Shown here: positions 24,335 to 38,000 of the stretch, piece after piece
Layout: each line of letters starts with the position of its first letter
Numbering within the stretch: position 1 is the stretch's first letter
Assembly: GCA_949152475.1 (NCBI GenBank)
Contig: OX424562.1
Span: 39,294,157 to 39,358,156, forward strand
DNA length: 64,000 nucleotides
Direction: 5' to 3'
Source of the DNA: Terebella lapidaria
Taxonomy: Eukaryota; Annelida; Polychaeta; Terebellida; Terebellidae
Notes under the pieces: generated by a model
Seen by the model: only the letters and a program-made list of their open reading frames with translations
The model's database searches: none
What the model was told of the DNA's origin: nothing
Program-made: the position numbers and the translations under genes

Positions 24335-25420
24335 GATTGTTACCCTCGCCCTGATAGGGGGAGAGGGTATTGCATTTGGGTCTGTTTGTCTGTCCTTCCG
24401 CGCGCATAACTCGACAACATATAGTTCTATAGACTTCAAACTTATAGGGATGAAGCGGTATGGCAGTGGCTCAGTCCTCCTTAATTTTTGTCGGAACTGG
24501 GTAAAAACTGTTGCCATGGCAATGGAAAACGTGAAAATCACATAAATGGCAATAACTCCGCCGGTTCTACTTGATATTAATTTTTCCAACTATTTTTTGT
24601 TTTTCTTTGGCCAATTCCCGATCGTATGGTGTACGACCAATGGTCGTACGACGAAAACTCTCCATTATCGCCCGATGTCGAAAAATTGGGGGTCACGATT
24701 TCGGTTACTTTTTGCCAGCGACTTTTCAGTGCTAATGTCTGCGCTCATAACTCAGAGACAAACCGTCCGATCACTCTGAAATTTATATGGTTCTATAGAC
24801 TTCAAACTTATAGGGATGAAGCGCTATTACAGTGGCTCGGTTCTCCTCAAATTTTGTCGGAATCGGATAAAAACGGTTGTCATCGCAACGGAAAACGTGA
24901 AAATCACATAATCGGCTATAACTCTAGTTCTACTCAATAGTAATTTTCCCACCTATTTTTGTATTCTTCTTTGGTCAATTCCCAATCGTGTGGTGTACGA
25001 CCGATGGTAGTACGACGGAAATTTTCCATTATCGCCCAATGTCGAAAAAATGGGGATCACGATTTTATGACTTTAGGTGTTCTGAGATTCAAGACCATGA
25101 CATGTTGTGAAGCCATTTTCAATATTTTTAATCCGTTTCATTCAGGAGACGTGTCTTGATAATAAAATCAACATTGCAAAATTTCACAGCACAATATCGA
25201 GTGACAAGGTCAGGGTCATAGAAAAGCTTATACTCATTATTATTTTCCCTCGTTATTTCGTATTTTTCTATAGTCAATTCCACATCATTTTCTATATGAT
25301 CGATGGTCGTACGATCCAAATTTCCTTTTATCACCCAAGGTTGTCAAATAAGGGTCATCAGCTTAGGTTTCATTAACTAAATCTGAAGGGGCGAGGGCCT
25401 GCAATCTCTGATTGCCTCGT
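24335..25420 (-). mobile_element. Hairpin-ended HINE/pearl-like element (family 1, copy 2, inverted)
   Basis: This copy is reversed relative to the one at 2.1-3.6 kb. It begins with the hairpin TACCCTCGCCC-TGATAGGGG-GAGAGGGTA (24,341-24,367) and ends GGGGCGAGGGC then CTGCAATCTCTGATTGCCTC (25,388-25,416), the reverse complement of the left end of copy 1. It holds about three units with GTTGCCATGGCAA and the TCGCCCGATGTCGAAAAATT block. The last unit differs more, so this copy is older or has recombined. Confidence 0.7.
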
Positions 25421-26497
25421 TGACGCTGTTTGTCAGTTTCGTTGAGACAGATATATTAGTTGTCATACACAGCAGCTGTGTCTGTGAAACAAGTTCATTC
25501 TAATATCAATGAATCAATATATTTCTTGAGCGATTGAGAGTAGCATATGTCATCTTGCATAAAAACAAATCACGAAAAACTTATGTGTGAGCATTCATGT
25601 AGTTATGAATGTAAGTTACCCAAAATATTTTCAGTTTATGACTGATATCAATTATTCATCAGCTGCATTTCTGGAATATCATTTTGATGAACAAAGGTAC
25701 AATGTTAGTTAAAGACCTAGTAGCATGCCGATGAAACTGCTTTTCATTTAGTCTATTATGAATAGTTTTCGATCAATCCGAAAGAATTTTACTAATACAA
25801 ACAACGGGTTTCGAGATATTGAATCAAATAGGCAAACCTTCCGTAAATTGCCGAAGATTTTGATCACGATTTTAGTGTGGGTCACGTGGTTGGGGACGTC
25901 AGTTGAGGCAGACCTGTAAGTACATGTAGCCAGCAAGGTAAACTGCATGTCGCATATTCATTCCCCTGGTGTATGTTTGACATTTCAAGTGAATGGGTGA
26001 CATGTCGGGGAATACGGCATTCCTTTTCTTGATATTTAGAATCAGTACTATTTATTCACGCGGAACGGAGGTTTGTTGAACTACAAGAGGTCCCGTATTT
26101 GCTGGTTTTAGCGTGTTTTCTTCGTATCGCATGCATTTTGGAGATGTTTTCCAACTTTGAGCTGGCCTCCAAATCACGTATTTTACGTTATTGGCCAGCC
26201 ATCAAAGCACATTTTGCCTCAACTGACGTCACGATTACGGAAACTGCCGAAGCTATTTTTTTCATCGGCATGTGGAGGCGACTGTAATATTGGCTCAATA
26301 TACTCGATTACATGTCGCTGTTATTGACTACCAATTACCGCGAACATCTTTTTCATCACCAAATGTCCACAATGTCTTTATCTGAACAGGAATAAAACCA
26401 TATAATGGTACCTTGTTACTATGACTTTAACAACAAACACTGTATTTTTTATCTGGCATCCTGCTGAATCATTGCACTGGATGTAACCCTTAATATA

Positions 26498-26528
26498 ATC
26501 ATAGACATAGAAGTTCTATGTCTATGAT
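26498..26528. repeat. Perfect 15+1+15-bp palindrome
   Basis: ATCATAGACATAGAA-G-TTCTATGTCTATGAT is a perfect inverted repeat with a one-base spacer in otherwise unremarkable A/T-rich sequence. Confidence 0.95.
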
Positions 26529-27827
26529 ATAATATACCACTGATCATAAAAATATGAATGCCTGAAATGTTCTATTGCATATCATATACTACCTCAATTC
26601 AATTCAGTCATGCAGTTTAAATTTGATTTTATTCCTTATTTGCTTTCAAACGCATTGTGTTCTTTCATTACAAAATGTTATTCTCAAATGTATACAACAC
26701 ACATATATGTCATCGTTAATACAGCATTGTATTCATCTCTCTGTTTTTACTAAATTGCTGAAAGGGTCCCTTTTTCCGTTTGAGATCCTTCTCATGTCCA
26801 AGTTCATCTGATGTCATTTCGCCTGTCTCCTGTAGTCAAACATCGCATCACTGACCCATGAACATTCTGTGGGGCCAAATTATTTATGAGATTATGGGAT
26901 GTCTATAGTTATCTCTATATTCATAGTCGGGGTTCATGCATCGTGTTTGAAACTCATTGTGTTTGAAACGTCAGGTAAATATGCAGTATTTTTCATGTAT
27001 GGAACATAAATGTCTGTTAGTTACGGTTAGGTTTTCCACTGGCTACAATATCCAGCCTTACACTAATTGCGAGATAACTTGTTTATTGGATCAGGCCGAT
27101 AATTTAGTCGTCACAACAGCTGTGTCTATAGAATAACACATTTTCATCTCGAATTCCATTTTTCTGAGAACAACAGAAGCTAATATCCACAAATCAATCT
27201 AACGAAAGGCTGAGAATGTTTTTCTGTAAAACGTGTTGTTTACAGACAGCAGGAAAAGCAGTGTGTTTTTCGGGTTTTTTTTTTGTGTTTAACCCATGCT
27301 CGAGGAAAACATGCTGAGTCCTGGTGATACATCGGTTGGACTTTATAGATCCAGTTCTCAATACATGTTAATATTTATTCCTAGGATTTGTTTTATACAT
27401 GAACCTTTCATGTAAGTTTTTATACATGTACTCACTACGCAGCATAGATATATATATAATAAAAAAATCCAGTTTTGGTTAGTACAATTTAGCAATTCAA
27501 TGTGCAGTAGTTAATTCCCGGAGCTAATTTAATCGATGATCTGAGTGAAAACCATTGTGACTATAAAACAACACATTTGAATCACTCCTGATGGGCTTCC
27601 TCTATGAGCTTGGACGTGAATATGATTGCATGACTCACAACATAAGATTGCATACGGTTCATTTTTGTCCATTTCAACTTTGGTCAGTTGGCAATACACC
27701 TCACATCAGCATCTATTAGTATTGATATTTATTCATTACAAAAATTATAGATAACGTTTTGGAAGCACAGTTAGTGTGACTGCACAATCGATTTCCCATT
27801 ATAAATTTCATAGGATAGTGTTGATAG

Positions 27828-27868
27828 TATGTAAATATCAATCTATTACCACCACCAATACAGTATAT
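27828..27868. repeat. Short fragment of the same dispersed repeat
   Basis: GTAAATATCAATCTATTACC then ACCACCAATACAGTA matches the start of the repeat at 5,375 and 17,510, with a 3-bp insertion. Nothing else of the repeat follows. Confidence 0.5.
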
Positions 27869-28989
27869 GTCAGTGGACAATGTGTTCTCATTCCATACCT
27901 AATACAGCAATTCCATCGCGTTAGTGGGAACCCGAAGTCTCAAATAGGTACAATCTTAAGGTCAACACATGTAAATTGGATCTAAATTTATAACCCCAGG
28001 AGACAATATACGAACTAGGTAATTCTGACAATTGCCCTTGTATTCATGTAACGGTGCTATGGATATTTCTGGTAAAACAGTGGGCTGTTTTATCAGATTA
28101 TGCAGATTATCAACTTTTGTTGGTGTTCATGAGAATGTATTATTTGAGCTTGTATACTGGGAATAGAAAGATACAATATCATATGATGGAAACCACGTTG
28201 AAAAACACTGGTGATACGCACATATTTGGTAAAATGAAAACGACACAATTTCGCGATGAAGGTAACATTATTATCAACACAACCCAACGAGACTATACAA
28301 TTTGGTCAAACACCGTGATGTGTGACTTCAGCTACTTCATCTCTTCACTTCCGCACATATCTCTTCACTTCCGCCATGTTACTTTGTATAATTCTGTTCT
28401 TGCATAATTCAGTTCCATTATTGAGACTTTATTAGTAGATGAAACTGCCGCGAATGGTTGCTTTAATTGAACACATACCTGTTGTAAGCGGTTGATGTTA
28501 TAGGAGATAGAGGTAAGATATCAAACGTTAGACAATGCGCATCAAGTTAATTGGCAAACCATAGAGGATTTGTTTGTCAACAACGCGAGTTTTTGGTTCT
28601 ATCAATGTGAAATTGGCATCTGTATATATATTATACGACAGAAAGGATAGTATATTTCAATAAAAAAAAATATAGGGAAAAGCAGTATATGTCCATTCAA
28701 AAATGTTTTCCATTTTATCAAGATGGGAGCAATTGGGCAATTAGTTCATCGTACCAAGACCGTATGCAGTTTGAATGGCATGTCAAATACACATATGAGA
28801 TCAATAGTACATAACTGATCCACAACATGTAGGCGATAATTAAACCCATATTACACGTTTTATTGTTTTACTAATATTTTACATATTTTTATTGTTTCAC
28901 TAATATTTTTGTCACGAGTCTTATAACCAAATCTATATGTTCATGATAGTCATATACCGTGTAAATTCCAACCCCAGAACGTGTATACC

Positions 28990-29770
28990 GGATTTGTAAC
29001 ACCGTATGTCCTTGGTTCTCCGAGATAAAAACAACTCCAAGTGGTATGAAGCACGAACAATTTCCAGACGTCGTTGACGTGTTTGTGATTGATGACTGTT
29101 GATGGGCCGTGTTCAATGTAAATTTCCGTGTTATCCGCGTAATTAAATACCGAGTTTCACAAGGTCAGGCCATGTTGTATGTAGATTAGAGTCGCAACCT
29201 GACTTCTTTCATCGTGTTACTCAAATATGGACGTCATCTACTGGTGGACCCAACTATTTCAGTGTTTTTGTTTTATTTGACACTAGAATTAGTGTACATT
29301 TGTGAATCATTCAACTTCAATAACTTGGTTCTTCAGCAAATTATTCGCATTAGAAACCATTTGTTTGTTACTGTATCTCATTGTGAATAATATAATCAAC
29401 ATCATTCAGTTGTAAAACAGCGACGCGCGGGTAATGTAGAGGATTAAAATAATGGTATTGTGTTGGTACAGTTATGATGTGAAATATACCAGGAAGATGA
29501 GAGTGCTATCTGACATTCTAACAGCAACAGCAACTCCAGGTGTCCATCTACATATTTATAATGTCTCAGTCCATCTACATATTTATAAAGTCTGAGTATG
29601 TAACAGTGTATGGAGGATATACATAGAGTCGGGAACATTATGATTATAAAATGAGATCAGAACACACATGAAATGTAATGCAAATGTAATACTGCTGTGC
29701 TGACGCTCTCTCTTTCAGAACCATGCTCTCTCGTAAACTCCTCCCCAGATTCACAGTAAAGATACTCAAC
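28990..29770 (+). pseudogene. Partial upstream duplicate of the 40.9-41.4 kb lectin-related block
   Basis: Bases 28,990-29,260 match 40,880-41,150 closely (shared GAAGCACGAACAATT, GACTGTTGATGGGCCGTGTT, TCAGGCCATGTTGTATGTAG), and a weaker match links 29,640-29,770 with 41,290-41,420. One frame in the left copy reads SLVLRDKNNSKWYEARTIS, reminiscent of the opening of a C-type-lectin-like domain (W-x-x-A) and of receptor exon 2 (SLYKSSHNKTWHQAKDGC), but it runs into a stop after six more codons. It is a duplicated fragment rather than a working gene. Confidence 0.4.
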
Positions 29771-30229
29771 TGTTGGTGGCAAAACCACGATACACTAAAC
29801 TTTAACATTTAAAATGGTGGCGATTGGAGTCTTATTTTGTGAGGTACAGGCATGATAAAATGTACAAGACCGTATGTCAGTGATAAATAAATATTCTCGT
29901 ACATATAGTGTTGCAACGATTGAGCTCTATGGAAGCATACTGTGATGCCTCCATAGTATATAGATTCGATAATGGAAAATGTGTGATCGAAATCATGTCC
30001 CGTATTGAAGCCCAGGCAACCACGGTACTATAGGATGTATCACTGCATGGTGGTTGCTAGACAACAGCATACTGAACAACATTAAAAACGCATCAAAAGT
30101 ATGGTTCAATTTTTGATAGTATTGCTATGAATCATTGGAAATACTCAAAAGAAGTTTTCTTATACATAAAATCAAAAAAAAAAGATAAACGAACAATAAA
30201 AAATGCTTTCAAAACGCAACACAGTCTGT

Positions 30230-31245
30230 ACTTTAAGTAGTACAACAGCTCACGTTAATAACGAGTATATACATGTCCTCCTCTGTTGGTAAGCGCATCA
30301 TCGCATCTCCTTGGCACTGATGCCACGAGACGGTTAATCTGGTCTTGTGTGCCCATTCTTCTTGAACAGCCAACACCAGCTGCGCATGCGTGGCAGGAAC
30401 CGGATCCCGTTGTCTCACTCTACGATCCAGAATGTCCCACAAGTTTTAAATCCGGAGAATAAGCAGAATAAGATTTTGTGCTCTTCCAAGAACTCGCGGC
30501 ATACCCTGGCAACGTGAGGTCTGGCATAATCTTGCATAAATGTATGCTCTGTTTGCTGTACTCGTACTCGCACATGTGGATCAAGTATCGTGTCCCTGTA
30601 TACGACGGCTGTCATTGTTCCCTGGACATGGTTTGATCTCCATCCATGCGAGATGGCACCCCACATCATGACACCACCACCTCCGAAACGATCCACCTGT
30701 TGTATAGTACACAGACGTCTATGTACCGCTCTCCGCGTCGGAGTAAACCCGCTGGCGACCATCAGTCCTGTACAGATTGAATCTGGACTCGTCACTTAAG
30801 ATAGCCTGGCTTGCCAGACTCCAGTTTCTACGCTCACTAGTCCATTGGCGTCTGGCTTCTGTCAAGACCATCCCAGATGGATACGGTATGGCCGAATACC
30901 CCATCTCCCTGAGGCGACGGTCTGTGAACTGATTCCAGGATTGCGGCGCCCTGGGATCTCCCTAACAGTTTGTGTGGCAATCCTGAAGCGATCTCGAAGA
31001 TGCAAGATCCGGATACGGCGATCCTGGATCATCGTCGTCACCTAGGTTGGCCACTCCTTGGACGGTATCGAGATGACCCTGTTGCTTGGAACCTGGTCCA
31101 CAGTCGAGATACAGTCGACTGTGTGGTCGAGATACAGTCGACTGTGTGGTCCCAACTATCTCTGAAACCTCTCCTTGTCGTGTTCTCATCGTCAGCATCC
31201 CAATCGCCCGATCACGTAGTTCTGAAGCTAATCGTGGCATCTTGA
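30230..31245 (-). mobile_element. Broken Tc1-like (DD34E) transposase
   Basis: The minus strand reads, in several frames, as a Tc1-family transposase: start MPRLASELRDRAIGMLTM with a paired-like helix-turn-helix, a DDDDPGSPYPD-frame second half shifted relative to it, AILSDESRFNLYRTDG (first catalytic Asp), GGGVMMWGAISHGWRS, EHTFMQDYARPHVARVC (second Asp) and LWDILDRRVRQRDPVPATHA near the C-terminus. Frame changes separate these parts. At 30,430-30,450 the expected SPDLNPIENLWD is reduced to SPDL directly followed by a shifted NLWD-like stretch, so the catalytic Glu is gone. A 23-bp tandem duplication (AGATACAGTCGACTGTGTGG) lies at 31,104-31,151. It cannot transpose on its own. Confidence 0.85.
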
Positions 31246-31305
31246 CATGTCTGATTTAACAGTATTTGTACTTGGGGAAGGCGTGGGAGGTTCTCAGGCA
31301 CAAGT

Positions 31306-31378
31306 GGCGCTGAGCGGACTCGAACCCACGACTCGTAGATCATGGGCCGAACGCTGTGCCACTGCACCATCCTGCCCC
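31306..31378 (-). repeat. tRNA-Met(CAT)-like sequence, probably a tRNA-derived SINE head
   Basis: On the minus strand an A box TGGTGCAGTGG (31,359-31,369) and a B box GGTTCGAGTCC (31,316-31,326) match RNA polymerase III consensus perfectly, with 32 bp between them. Between them GGCCCATGATCTACGA aligns with an anticodon arm carrying CAT. The T stem and acceptor stem pair poorly (CCGCT opposite GTGGG), so it is unlikely to be a working tRNA. It lies just upstream of the Tc1-like transposase start. Confidence 0.6.
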
Positions 31379-31389
31379 CTCTGATTTAC

Positions 31390-32072
31390 CAGTTCATTTT
31401 GCCCAAGTTTTTATAGCCACAAATGAAGGATTGGTCACAAACAATTGCAACTCACACAACTATCTTCATCCACGTGGAACCACGTGCTCCTAGGTTTAAT
31501 ATCCATCATGAATAACACACTCTCTCACATTGATTAATACTCAATACCGAACAGCACACGAATTATTTGACTACGATAACTGGCCCAAGTAGGCATCTTA
31601 CTCCACTAATACTATTCACCCACTGAATGTATACTATCAGAAACCCATGAGAAATACCATATTTAATCCGTCTGTCACATTTAAAATATTCATTGAATTT
31701 AGAAGAAATAGTAACCTGCGCTAAATGGGTCCAATAACTCAATAAATCACTGGGAACAGTTTTCTGAGTCTCACGGTATTTTTGCTGGAAGATTACATTT
31801 TATATGCGTTTCTAAAGTTGCTCAGTATATATATATAATGAGTATTGTAGATTTTGGTATTTGTTTTGCAAATTGCCATATCTTATGAAAACGAATTATG
31901 ATACGATTCACATAAATTCTGGAATTATGGTGACCATTTTTTAATCCGTAGTTCATAATTTCAGGAAGTGTTTTGCTTCACTTCCTGGTCATTAAATGCT
32001 AATTCCGAATGTGTCATTCATGAACATACACAGGTTACGTTTCAAGTTGAGATATCTCCATGGCACGCGAAG
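31390..32072. other. Sequence upstream of the lectin receptor
   Basis: This should contain the promoter and 5' untranslated part of the receptor. No TATA box is convincing: ATATATATAATG at 31,829 is 240 bp upstream of the ATG, but it lies in simple A/T sequence. Confidence 0.3.
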
Positions 32073-35000
32073 ATGGGGATATCGACTTTGATTTATGTTT
32101 TATGTGTGATATGGATATCTTTGGGTAAGTCAGAGTCATCGGTCAAGAGTTATCGCTGTATATTATATATGTAACCCTAGATCTAGCAGGGAAATTATGT
32201 GTGTCTTAAACTGGCTATCTATTCTTCTGTTCGACATATATATACCACATAGTCTTTTCGTTTTTAAATTATGTTTATATTCTGTTCTATCCATTTGTCA
32301 ATATTAACCAAATACCGAGCTTTCGCCGAGCACGAGTTTACGAGTGCTCTGCGATGGACCAAGTGCGAAATGAATCACAGGACTATGTAGAATTTGTCTA
32401 TTATAATGTCTAAAATAACGCTTTTCAGCGAAAACAAAATAATAAATTGAAATCACATTGATTGACGTCATAGGAACGAATTCTGGCCATTTTAAAGATA
32501 AACCCGGGTGTTCAATGAAAAAATTTAAACACTGAGATTTGGCTGAAATTTCAAATATACATGCAGAATAATGTTCTTTGATGAAAGACGTGCAAAAAAT
32601 GATATGTCACGAGTGAAATAACTGAGATATCGATCTAGAAATAAGGTGTGCCAATGAGTCCCGAAAGTTGAGAAAAGACGTGATTTATGCAGCTGAGCAC
32701 GATCGAATATAAGAACACATCGCACACATAATGTACCGTACACCAGTCATACGGATCCTAAATTATCTGTCATATTAAAAGGTTTAGTCGGAATATATTT
32801 CTTTAGAACAATTGACAAAAATAATACATGTTTAAGGACCTTCGAAGAAATAGTTCCATTCAACTTTTAGACATGGTTCTTGTAGGCTTGTTATTGTAAC
32901 GTTAATTATCGCAGATATGCAACCAAGTATATTGATTCATGTCTGTTCTTGCTTGATATAATACACTGAGATTTTTTTGATATTTTGCACATGGACACCA
33001 TGTAAACGTGTCTTCCAGAATATGTAAAAAAATGATATGTCACCACGCTTATTTTTGCGGTAGCCTTATATTTACTGTACATAGGCTAAAAAAATTGGCA
33101 GTGTTTCTCGTTCAGAAAAAAAAGTTATTAGAGACAAATACCACCGTAAGACCAAAATTAATATTTAATAGTTATGAAAATTTTGTAATATTGGTGTAGA
33201 GTACATGTTGTCAAATGTTTGTATTGTCATCAATGAAAAAAATATAGATTACTGCGCTCAGTGTTAGTTGCAACGATAAATACATGTACTCTGTATGTCT
33301 TGTCTGAATTCAACTCGCCGTAAGGTTTTATGTCGCTTATGTGTTATCAGAATTCAAATAGGAATGAAATAATCGAAGAATATGTATTACTTTTTTTGCA
33401 AATTATGTGTAGAATTAATAGATGATGAAAAATGAGCATGTCACTGCGCTTGTTTTCTGTGCATGGACAGATTTGTACAAACAGGTCGTGTCTTGTAGTG
33501 ATACATACGATGCGTGTTTTAAAGGAATTCAAGTTTCCGCGCTGTGTATTGTCCCTTAATCTATACCATATCGGAAAGTCACATATTAAAAATGTGAACT
33601 AGTTTATCGCAATTTTCGTGTAGAATTAGCAAATGTTATAACTGCATGTCAGTTCGATTTTGTCTGGCCACAGCCATATTTATATCGACACGCCGTGCCT
33701 TGTATCGGTAAATACCGGAATGTCGTACAGTAATTCCTTGTTTTCTGGAAGGATATCAGGAGCTCAATTGTAATGGAATATACGAAAAATTATTCTAGTC
33801 TAAGGCAAAATATCAGTATGTCACCACGCTTGTTTTCTGCTCGCAACCATAGCCTACTCATATCGACATACCGCGCATACTATACGAGTAACTTGCAAGG
33901 ACTTAATGTGTAGGCCTACATTTCAATGAGAGGCTGCTTGCTGATAGGTCTAGATAAAATCCGTGCATATGGTGTACTAAAGTATGCACCATGATTTGTT
34001 ACTCGAAATGCCAACATGTTCTAATAACCCATGAAATCCGAATGGATAAGCCTGATTCAATGGGAATATTACGATGGCAAATGCCTATATCTGTACTAGG
34101 CAACGCCAATATTCCCGCGTAAAACGTCATAATGACGTTTTCGTCCGCCAGATGGAGCATGAACACCCGGGTTTACCTTTAATACTAGTAACTACAACAA
34201 TACAGTATGGATATTAATCGCACTCGTCAAATTACATTGAATAAGATAGGAACAAACCGATGATAATTATAATAAAAGCGATTTTTCGTCACGAAATGTG
34301 TCCAATAACTGCCAACATTATTAGTACCATGTAAGTGTACCAAATATGTGTACATTGAAATAATAACTCTTATTAATGAAAAATTACTATGAGTCTCGGT
34401 AATTTAAGCAGATGATAACACCGCTTAATTTCATTAATTACACCCTATCTTATGTGATGTTGCTCTCCGCAATGAAAAAATGATCACAAATGATATGTGT
34501 CATAACTACGCCAATCACCATGGTGATAGATGTCCTGTTGCTTCAACCAGAGCTTCAACCCGCGGTGGTCCATATTACACACCGTTCCATAGACGTAGAA
34601 TCAATACCCAGTATTGAGTATTCCGAGTGAACAAAACAGAATCCGTTATCCAATCTCACAGTCCGGGGACAGAAAGTCATATCAGGCATACGAAGTGAGA
34701 GAAAACAAAAATGACAGGGAAACTCATGAACCCCCAGAAATCAGGGGATGGCCATTAGGAGGTGAAATCAGGTGTTCCGGAAAGAGTGAGCATTTCATGC
34801 CCCACTAGTGACACCCGTCATGGATTCCCCAAAATTAACATGAAAATAAATATTACACGTCTCTCCCGTACACTTCTGCACCTATGTTTTCTTTTCTGCT
34901 TCTTTTGTTATTTCTTCTTTTTCCGCCTTTTTCTGGGTTTACATTTGTGCATGCTCTCGAAGCAAATCATATAGGCATAAACCTAGCTTAGCTATGTCAA

Positions 35001-38000
35001 TAACCACAAAACTAAATCTCTATGCTCTGTTGTGTTCTTGTAAATACATTTTCGAGTTTTGTTCTTCTTCAAAGAACTGACGTCTACAATACAGATTGAT
35101 AGCAGTTCTAATGTCTGATGAATACGTATATGTATATGGGCCGCCTAAAACGAGTTGCATACATAAAAGAATTGCGATATCATAGATCGGGAGATGTGAT
35201 TTGATTGTGATGATGCATATCGCCGAGTATCATTTCAATATAATCATATCAAAAAATAATATTTAATATTGGCAGAACGTCAGCCAATATTTATGATTAT
35301 TATCACACACACTACGCTCGACTATACATATAGGAGAATGCAAATCCGATACTTATTCTACACCGGGATTTATTCTAGTATAATCTGATTTGTTGGATAA
35401 TATAATTTTTTGACTATAATGTAGGCCTAATGAAATGAAACTGAATCATGACACAAATCAGTCACTATACATTCGTTTCAATGTAGATATATAAACGGCA
35501 GAATTAATTTATATTCGACCAGTCGACCTGCACGTTAACGGGAAGTGGTATCACGGGGGTGCCGCGTTTAGAGATTATTTTTCATTACGAAGTATCATGA
35601 ATTTTGCTGTCAAAATTTCCGTATGCATCAGTAGGCTACACAAATACATCGGCCACACTTCCGTATCATTTACTAGTAAATAATGACTTTAAATACCTAG
35701 TTCTATCACCCGGGTATACTCATAAATCATGTTCAACTAAGCATTGCATTATTGCACTTGTCATTGACAGATTTCTCTGGAAACACGGAAAATCCGGGTT
35801 TTTTAATTATTGCATCTGAGGGTACTGTGTAGGTTTCGATTTTGTATGTGTAATATTTTGGCCCGTACAATAATAGTCTTTCGTCGTTTTTGTCACGAAG
35901 CCTTCTGATTCGTTTTTTATTTTATTTTGGCAAATTAACATTACACCGGGTGACAAATTCTCATTCAAGGTTTGCACCATTGCTCTACAATATTTACTTT
36001 TTCAAAGAATACTGTCTCTATGTTCAATAACCATTTATAAGTAATATATTCATTTGACCTGACTGGGATCAACAATTAATATCTATGCAAAATATATAAT
36101 AATGTTTTTGTGTCGACATGCATTGACACAGAGATGTATGTGTTCAGATATTCAATGATATGAAACAGCTCATTCATTATCGGAAATTCACATTTCATAA
36201 GAAGAAAACAGTAACTGTATAAAAAATATCTTATGAATAACGAATCTCACCTGGCCAATTTCAGAAAGAGGAGGGGGGTGGCGGGTGGACGAGATACAAA
36301 TATTTATTTTGAAGGCCTCATGACCAATAACTGCTACAGTGATTCATAAAGTGAAGTTTGTGCATATTCTCACCCGAAGCTTGATGGTTTTTTTAAAAAA
36401 AGCTGATGATGTGGTCGAGGAAAAATGCTCGGAAGACGGGCAAAACCTTTGTATCAGCCTCTACAAATCCAGTCATAACAAGACGTGGCACCAAGCGAAG
36501 GATGGATGCCAAGCTGTCGGGAAGCACCTGGCCAGGATAGAGAGCAAGGCCATCCAGGACCTTACTGACCGAGTGTTGGGTGCCGCCGCCGACCTCACCA
36601 GGAACTTCAGGGCCTGGGTTGCAGGGCAACGTTCGTTCAGCGATACACTTCAAACAGTTGACGGCGCGAAACTCCGTGAGTTGTTCCACCTTAAAGACTG
36701 AGCAGCATACTGATAATAAAGATCGGTAATTGATTTCAGGATCTGATACATTATGACGTTGATCAGCGAGTAATTGCAGTATCCATTGGGCCCACATCAA
36801 CATTCGCGTTGTCATGCGCTGTTAATAGCATTCATATTTGTGTAGTCTTTCTCGTGTGTTTCAGCTGGCGGTATCAATATCTCAAACATGCATAATCAGG
36901 GTGAGAACTGTTTGACAGCAAGTTTTTCAAATGGATATGTCGAGCTTCGTATGGACAGCTGTGATGAAAGAGATGGGGACTTCGACGTGATCTGCTATAC
37001 TAATTTAACAGTTGGTTAGTCTTTTTGTCACACAAATATCTACATCAACGAAATATTGGGAAATATTGAGAAATATCACCATAGTCGTGTCTAAGTAATG
37101 GAATATACATGGAAACGTAATAATATCATCCAGCTGTTCAAAGCATTCAATGTTATTTGAATCTAAGTTGCTCATTGTGTGCTCAAATGTGTTATAAACT
37201 TGATATCGTATTAGCTGGTATACCATTATATTAGTTATGGGGGAAAACGCACCAACGATCAACGGATACTCTGTGATCTGTCAAATGTAATCTGCTTAAG
37301 GAGAATGTACAGACCAGAGAAAGATGGTCGTGAATGACGAGTGCTACATAGCCCGAACAACATCACTTCCATCCAATGGTGAACAAAAAGACCCGGACTG
37401 GTTCAGGGCCCAGAACATGTGTCACAACATAGCAGGAAAACTGATCGAAAACCATACAGCAAGCATCTTGAAGGAATATCCCATGATAAATCAAATGTGG
37501 CTTGGATTCTCCCGCAAACAATGGACCTGGGTCCATCGGAATTATAACATGGATTCTGGTTCGTGTTTAGTCGTTGGAATGTCTATTCAGAATTGTCTAT
37601 TTGGTGAAAAAAGTATCAGGAAACAAAATGATACAGCTCAGTGTTGCCAGATAAGCGAGAGGTGCTAATAGATACTTATCAACACTAGAGTAAATCAAAT
37701 ACTGGTAACTGACAACCCCAAATGAACACAAAAATGACAAGAATGGACGATCATATCATTGTAGAGCTCTACAGTAAATTGGTACAGAATTGCTACCAAA
37801 ATATTCCAATTTGCTGTTGCTTTTGTTTCACTGTTTATTATCATTTTCAGTGTCTTTCATGAACTATTTCAATTGGATGATAGCTGGTGAAGGAGAATCC
37901 AACGAAACCAGTCTTTTGTGTGTAAATGTGGATCAGAAGGGAAAATGGATCACAAACTCATGTGATGGACATTTTGAGTACTATTTGTGTGCCAATGGTT

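Larger units (their letters stand above)
25430..28980. other. Noncoding sequence
   Basis: A/T-rich sequence with the 31-bp palindrome at 26,498. A 117-codon frame at 28,054-28,407 (with HIFGKMKTTQFRDEGNIIIN) is unassigned. A direct repeat CATATCTCTTCACTTCCGC-type pair lies at 28,338-28,376. Confidence 0.4.

Noticed and set aside
31306-31378. Functional tRNA-Met gene
   Set aside because: The T stem and acceptor stem do not pair well and the sequence is embedded beside transposon debris.
37559-37668. Extension of lectin exon 4 to its stop at 37,668
   Set aside because: It would end the protein inside the second lectin-like domain; the GTTCGT donor at 37,559 restores the domain's second half in phase.
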